Under the pieces are notes generated by a model, which was not told the DNA's origin, searched no databases, and saw only the letters and a program-made list of their open reading frames with translations. A stretch of 64,000 nt of DNA. Origin: Cupriavidus necator. Its GTDB lineage: Bacteria; Pseudomonadota; Gammaproteobacteria; Burkholderiales; Burkholderiaceae. The stretch is taken from the NCBI GenBank assembly GCA_022041995.1, contig CP074381.1, positions 62,001-126,000 on the forward strand, written 5' to 3'. The translations under genes were made by a program, and so were the position numbers. Numbering within the stretch: position 1 is the first letter of the stretch; each line of letters starts with the position of its first letter. Positions 62,301 through 64,000 of the stretch are shown here, one piece after another.

Positions 62301-63359
62301 ATGCGTCTCTTCTCCAACCCCTGGCTATCCGCGCTGCCCACGCTGGCACTCGGGCTGGCCGCCGCCCTGCTCTGCACCGCGCTGCATACCCCGCTGCCGT
62401 GGATGATCGGCCCGTTGCTGTCCGTGGCGGCCGCGCGCATGGCCGGGGCCGACCTGCGGGCGCCGTCGCAGGCGCGCAATGCGGGCCAGTGGGTGATTGG
62501 CGCATCGCTCGGGCTTTATTTCACGCCTGACGTGGTGGCGCGGCTGGTGGAGTTCCTGCCCTACATCGTCGCCGGCTCGCTGTTCGCGCTAGTGCTGGGC
62601 GCGGGCGGCGCGCTGCTGCTGCGGCGGACCACCGGCGTGGCCTTCAAGACCGCGTTTTTTTCCACCGCCATCGGCGGCGCCTCGGAGATGGCCAACCTGG
62701 CCGAGCGCAACGGCGCGCGCATCGACCAGGTGGCGGCCGCGCATTCGCTGCGGGTGCTGATGGTGGTGGTGACCGTGCCGGCGATCTTCCAGTACGGCGG
62801 CATCCACGGGCTCGACCCCTATATCCCCGGCCCGCGCGTGGTCAGCGCGCCGGGGCTGCTGGCGCTGGTCGCCATCACGCTGGGCGTGGCGCTGCTGGTG
62901 AAGCGGCTGAACATGCCCAACCCGTTCGTGATCGGCACGCTGCTGGCCGCGGCGGTGCTGACCGCTTCCGGGATTGAACTGTCGGCCATCCCCACCTGGA
63001 TGAGCCGTGCCGGCCAGCTGCTGATCGGGGTCTCGCTGGGGGTGCGCTTCTCGCGCGAGTTCCTCCATACCGCGCCGCGCTTCCTGTCGGGCGTGGCGCT
63101 CTACACCGTGATGGCGCTGGTGGTATCGGCGCTGGTGGGCTGGGGGCTGTCGGCGCTGTCGGGCGCGCACCCGGCGACGGTGATCCTGGGCACCACGCCG
63201 GGCGGTATTGCCGAGATGTGTATCACCGCCAAGGTGCTGGAGGTGGGGGTGCCGCTGGTGACCGCGTTCCACGTGATCCGGATGGCCTTCGTGGTGCTGG
63301 CCACCGGCCCCCTGTATCATTGCCTCAAACATCGCGTCGCGCCGGAGGAGACAGAGTAG
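62301..63359 (+). CDS. AbrB-type (duplicated domain) inner-membrane protein
   Basis: This 352-residue membrane protein has two copies of the AbrB_dup domain, about 9-10 helices: PLPWMIGPLLSVAAARMAGA with NAGQWVIGASLGLYFTPDVV in the first half, MPNPFVIGTLLAAAVLTASG and GQLLIGVSLGVRFSREFLHT in the second. The PGGIAEM motif (TTPGGIAEMCITAKVLEVG) is characteristic. The family is often mislabelled as a transcription regulator; these are membrane proteins, probably transporters. The ATG at 62301 is chosen because helix 1 follows directly. Confidence 0.92.
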   Translation: MRLFSNPWLSALPTLALGLAAALLCTALHTPLPWMIGPLLSVAAARMAGADLRAPSQARNAGQWVIGASLGLYFTPDVVARLVEFLPYIVAGSLFALVLGAGGALLLRRTTGVAFKTAFFSTAIGGASEMANLAERNGARIDQVAAAHSLRVLMVVVTVPAIFQYGGIHGLDPYIPGPRVVSAPGLLALVAITLGVALLVKRLNMPNPFVIGTLLAAAVLTASGIELSAIPTWMSRAGQLLIGVSLGVRFSREFLHTAPRFLSGVALYTVMALVVSALVGWGLSALSGAHPATVILGTTPGGIAEMCITAKVLEVGVPLVTAFHVIRMAFVVLATGPLYHCLKHRVAPEETE

Positions 63360-63409
63360 CGGTCCGCCACAGGACGGCTACGGTGCGGCCAGCCAGAACC
63401 AGGAGCGTC

Positions 63410-63832
63410 ATGTCCGAAGCCGCACCGCAATTCAGCCTCACCGATATCGACGCCACGCTGGAGCGCGTGCTGGCGCCATGGGTGCGCCAGCTCGGCCTGC
63501 GCGCCGAAGCCGTCGATGCCCAGGGCGTCACGCTGCGCCTGCCGTTCAGCGAATCGTTCCGCCATGCGGGCGGCGTGGTCTGCGGCCAGGTGCTGATGTC
63601 CGCCGCCGATACCGCCATGATTGTCGCCGTGGCCAGCGCGCTGGGCGCCTTCCGCCCGATGACCACGGTCTCGCTCACCACCAACTTCATGCGCCCCGTG
63701 ATCGACGGAGACGTGCTGGTGCGCGCCAACGTGCTGCGGCTGGGCAAGACCGTGGTGTTCGGCGAGATCGAGCTGACTGGCGCAGACGGCAAGCTGGCGG
63801 TGCAGGCCACCACCACGTATGCCCTGCTCTGA
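63410..63832 (+). CDS. PaaI-family hotdog-fold thioesterase
   Basis: This 140-residue protein has the hotdog-fold thioesterase pattern: FSESFRHAGGVVCGQVLMSA, ADTAMIVAVASALG and MTTVSLTTNFMRPVIDGDVL, with the conserved His-Ala-Gly-Gly-Val active-site segment. It hydrolyses an acyl-CoA of unknown identity. CAGGAG lies at a good distance from the ATG at 63410. It follows the AbrB-type gene by 50 bp and precedes a patatin-like gene by 16 bp. Confidence 0.9.
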   Translation: MSEAAPQFSLTDIDATLERVLAPWVRQLGLRAEAVDAQGVTLRLPFSESFRHAGGVVCGQVLMSAADTAMIVAVASALGAFRPMTTVSLTTNFMRPVIDGDVLVRANVLRLGKTVVFGEIELTGADGKLAVQATTTYALL

Positions 63833-63848
63833 TTCACGCTGAATCTCC

Positions 63849-64000
63849 GTGACCTCCGGCTACGCCAATCCCTTCGACCAGATCGTCTTTGCCGGCGGCG
63901 GCAACCGCTGCTGGTGGCAGGCGGGCTGGTGGGACACGGTCGCGCCGGCACTGGAGCTGCGCCCGCGCGTGATCGCCGCGATCTCGGCCGGCGCGGCGAC
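63849..64000 (+). CDS. Patatin-like phospholipase, N-terminal part (runs off the window)
   Basis: The first 50 codons read from a GTG at 63849: PFDQIVFAGGGNRCWWQAGW, then VIAAISAGAA. The glycine-rich GGGNR oxyanion motif and the Ser of the AISAGA nucleophile elbow indicate a patatin-like lipid acyl hydrolase. The catalytic Asp is beyond the window. It probably shares a transcript with the thioesterase upstream. Confidence 0.75.
   Translation, partial: MTSGYANPFDQIVFAGGGNRCWWQAGWWDTVAPALELRPRVIAAISAGAA

Overview
The window is a GC-rich (about two-thirds G+C by eye) betaproteobacterial chromosome segment, most likely Burkholderiales of the Cupriavidus/Ralstonia group. Supporting this are the order def-fmt-htpX-rsmB-DUF4390-ntrY-ntrX, a Bug/TctB/TctA tricarboxylate-type uptake operon, a GTP-type PEP carboxykinase, and phenylalanine hydroxylase controlled by an Lrp/AsnC regulator. 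Nearly everything is chromosomal housekeeping or metabolic sequence. The clearly accessory parts are a block at about 15.7-23.3 kb ending at a tRNA-Phe gene, and an IS605-type element at 55.9-57.7 kb.

Layout. 1-5 kb: start of an alpha-2-macroglobulin gene, the Lrp-phhA-phhB phenylalanine catabolism locus, and a TctD/TctE-like two-component pair. 5-8.3 kb: a SET-domain protein gene and a divergent HU gene, separated by 1.2 kb of non-coding DNA packed with GTATAC and GTTTAC words; behind HU lies an array of DnaA-box-like words spaced exactly 12 bp, then a DUF2272 lipoprotein gene. 8.3-15.5 kb: dinB, rarD, a TRAP solute-binding protein, a LamB-like porin, an aquaporin and a coiled-coil protein. 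15.7-23.3 kb: an accessory block with brnTA, gene fragments, a redox cassette (oxidoreductase, NTF2-like, DoxX, divergent LysR), a truncated DNA ligase next to IS-like repeats, and unknown genes. 23.3-31.9 kb: tRNA-Phe and the ntrX-ntrY-DUF4390-rsmB / htpX / fmt-def block, all on the minus strand. 32-37.7 kb: LysM protein, dprA, thioredoxin-like protein and topB. 37.7-45 kb: LysR regulator, two small repeat-rich secreted proteins, then cstA with its small partner, divergent from a Cache-type sensor kinase and LuxR-type regulator. 45-50.6 kb: pckG, a D-2-hydroxyacid dehydrogenase, an MFS transporter and a MOSC protein preceded by a second phased DnaA-box-like array. 50.8-55.6 kb: an RND efflux pair and an XRE regulator. 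55.9-57.7 kb: IS605-type element with intact TnpA and TnpB. 57.7-64 kb: ChaN-like lipoprotein, Bug-TctB-TctA operon, AbrB-type membrane protein, thioesterase and the start of a patatin-like protein.

The most interesting non-coding signals are the GTATAC/GTTTAC cluster between the SET and HU genes and the two 12-bp-phased arrays (7314-7371 and 49856-49923). Both suggest dedicated chromosome-organising or replication-linked sites. Candidate operators are visible at phhA, cstA, brnTA, the DoxX/LysR intergene, the RND operon and the tct operon.

Six single-base frame breaks occur in five otherwise well-conserved genes (dinB, brnT, htpX, a LysM gene, and topB twice). Most lie in or beside short G or C runs, which suggests indel errors in the assembly rather than gene decay.
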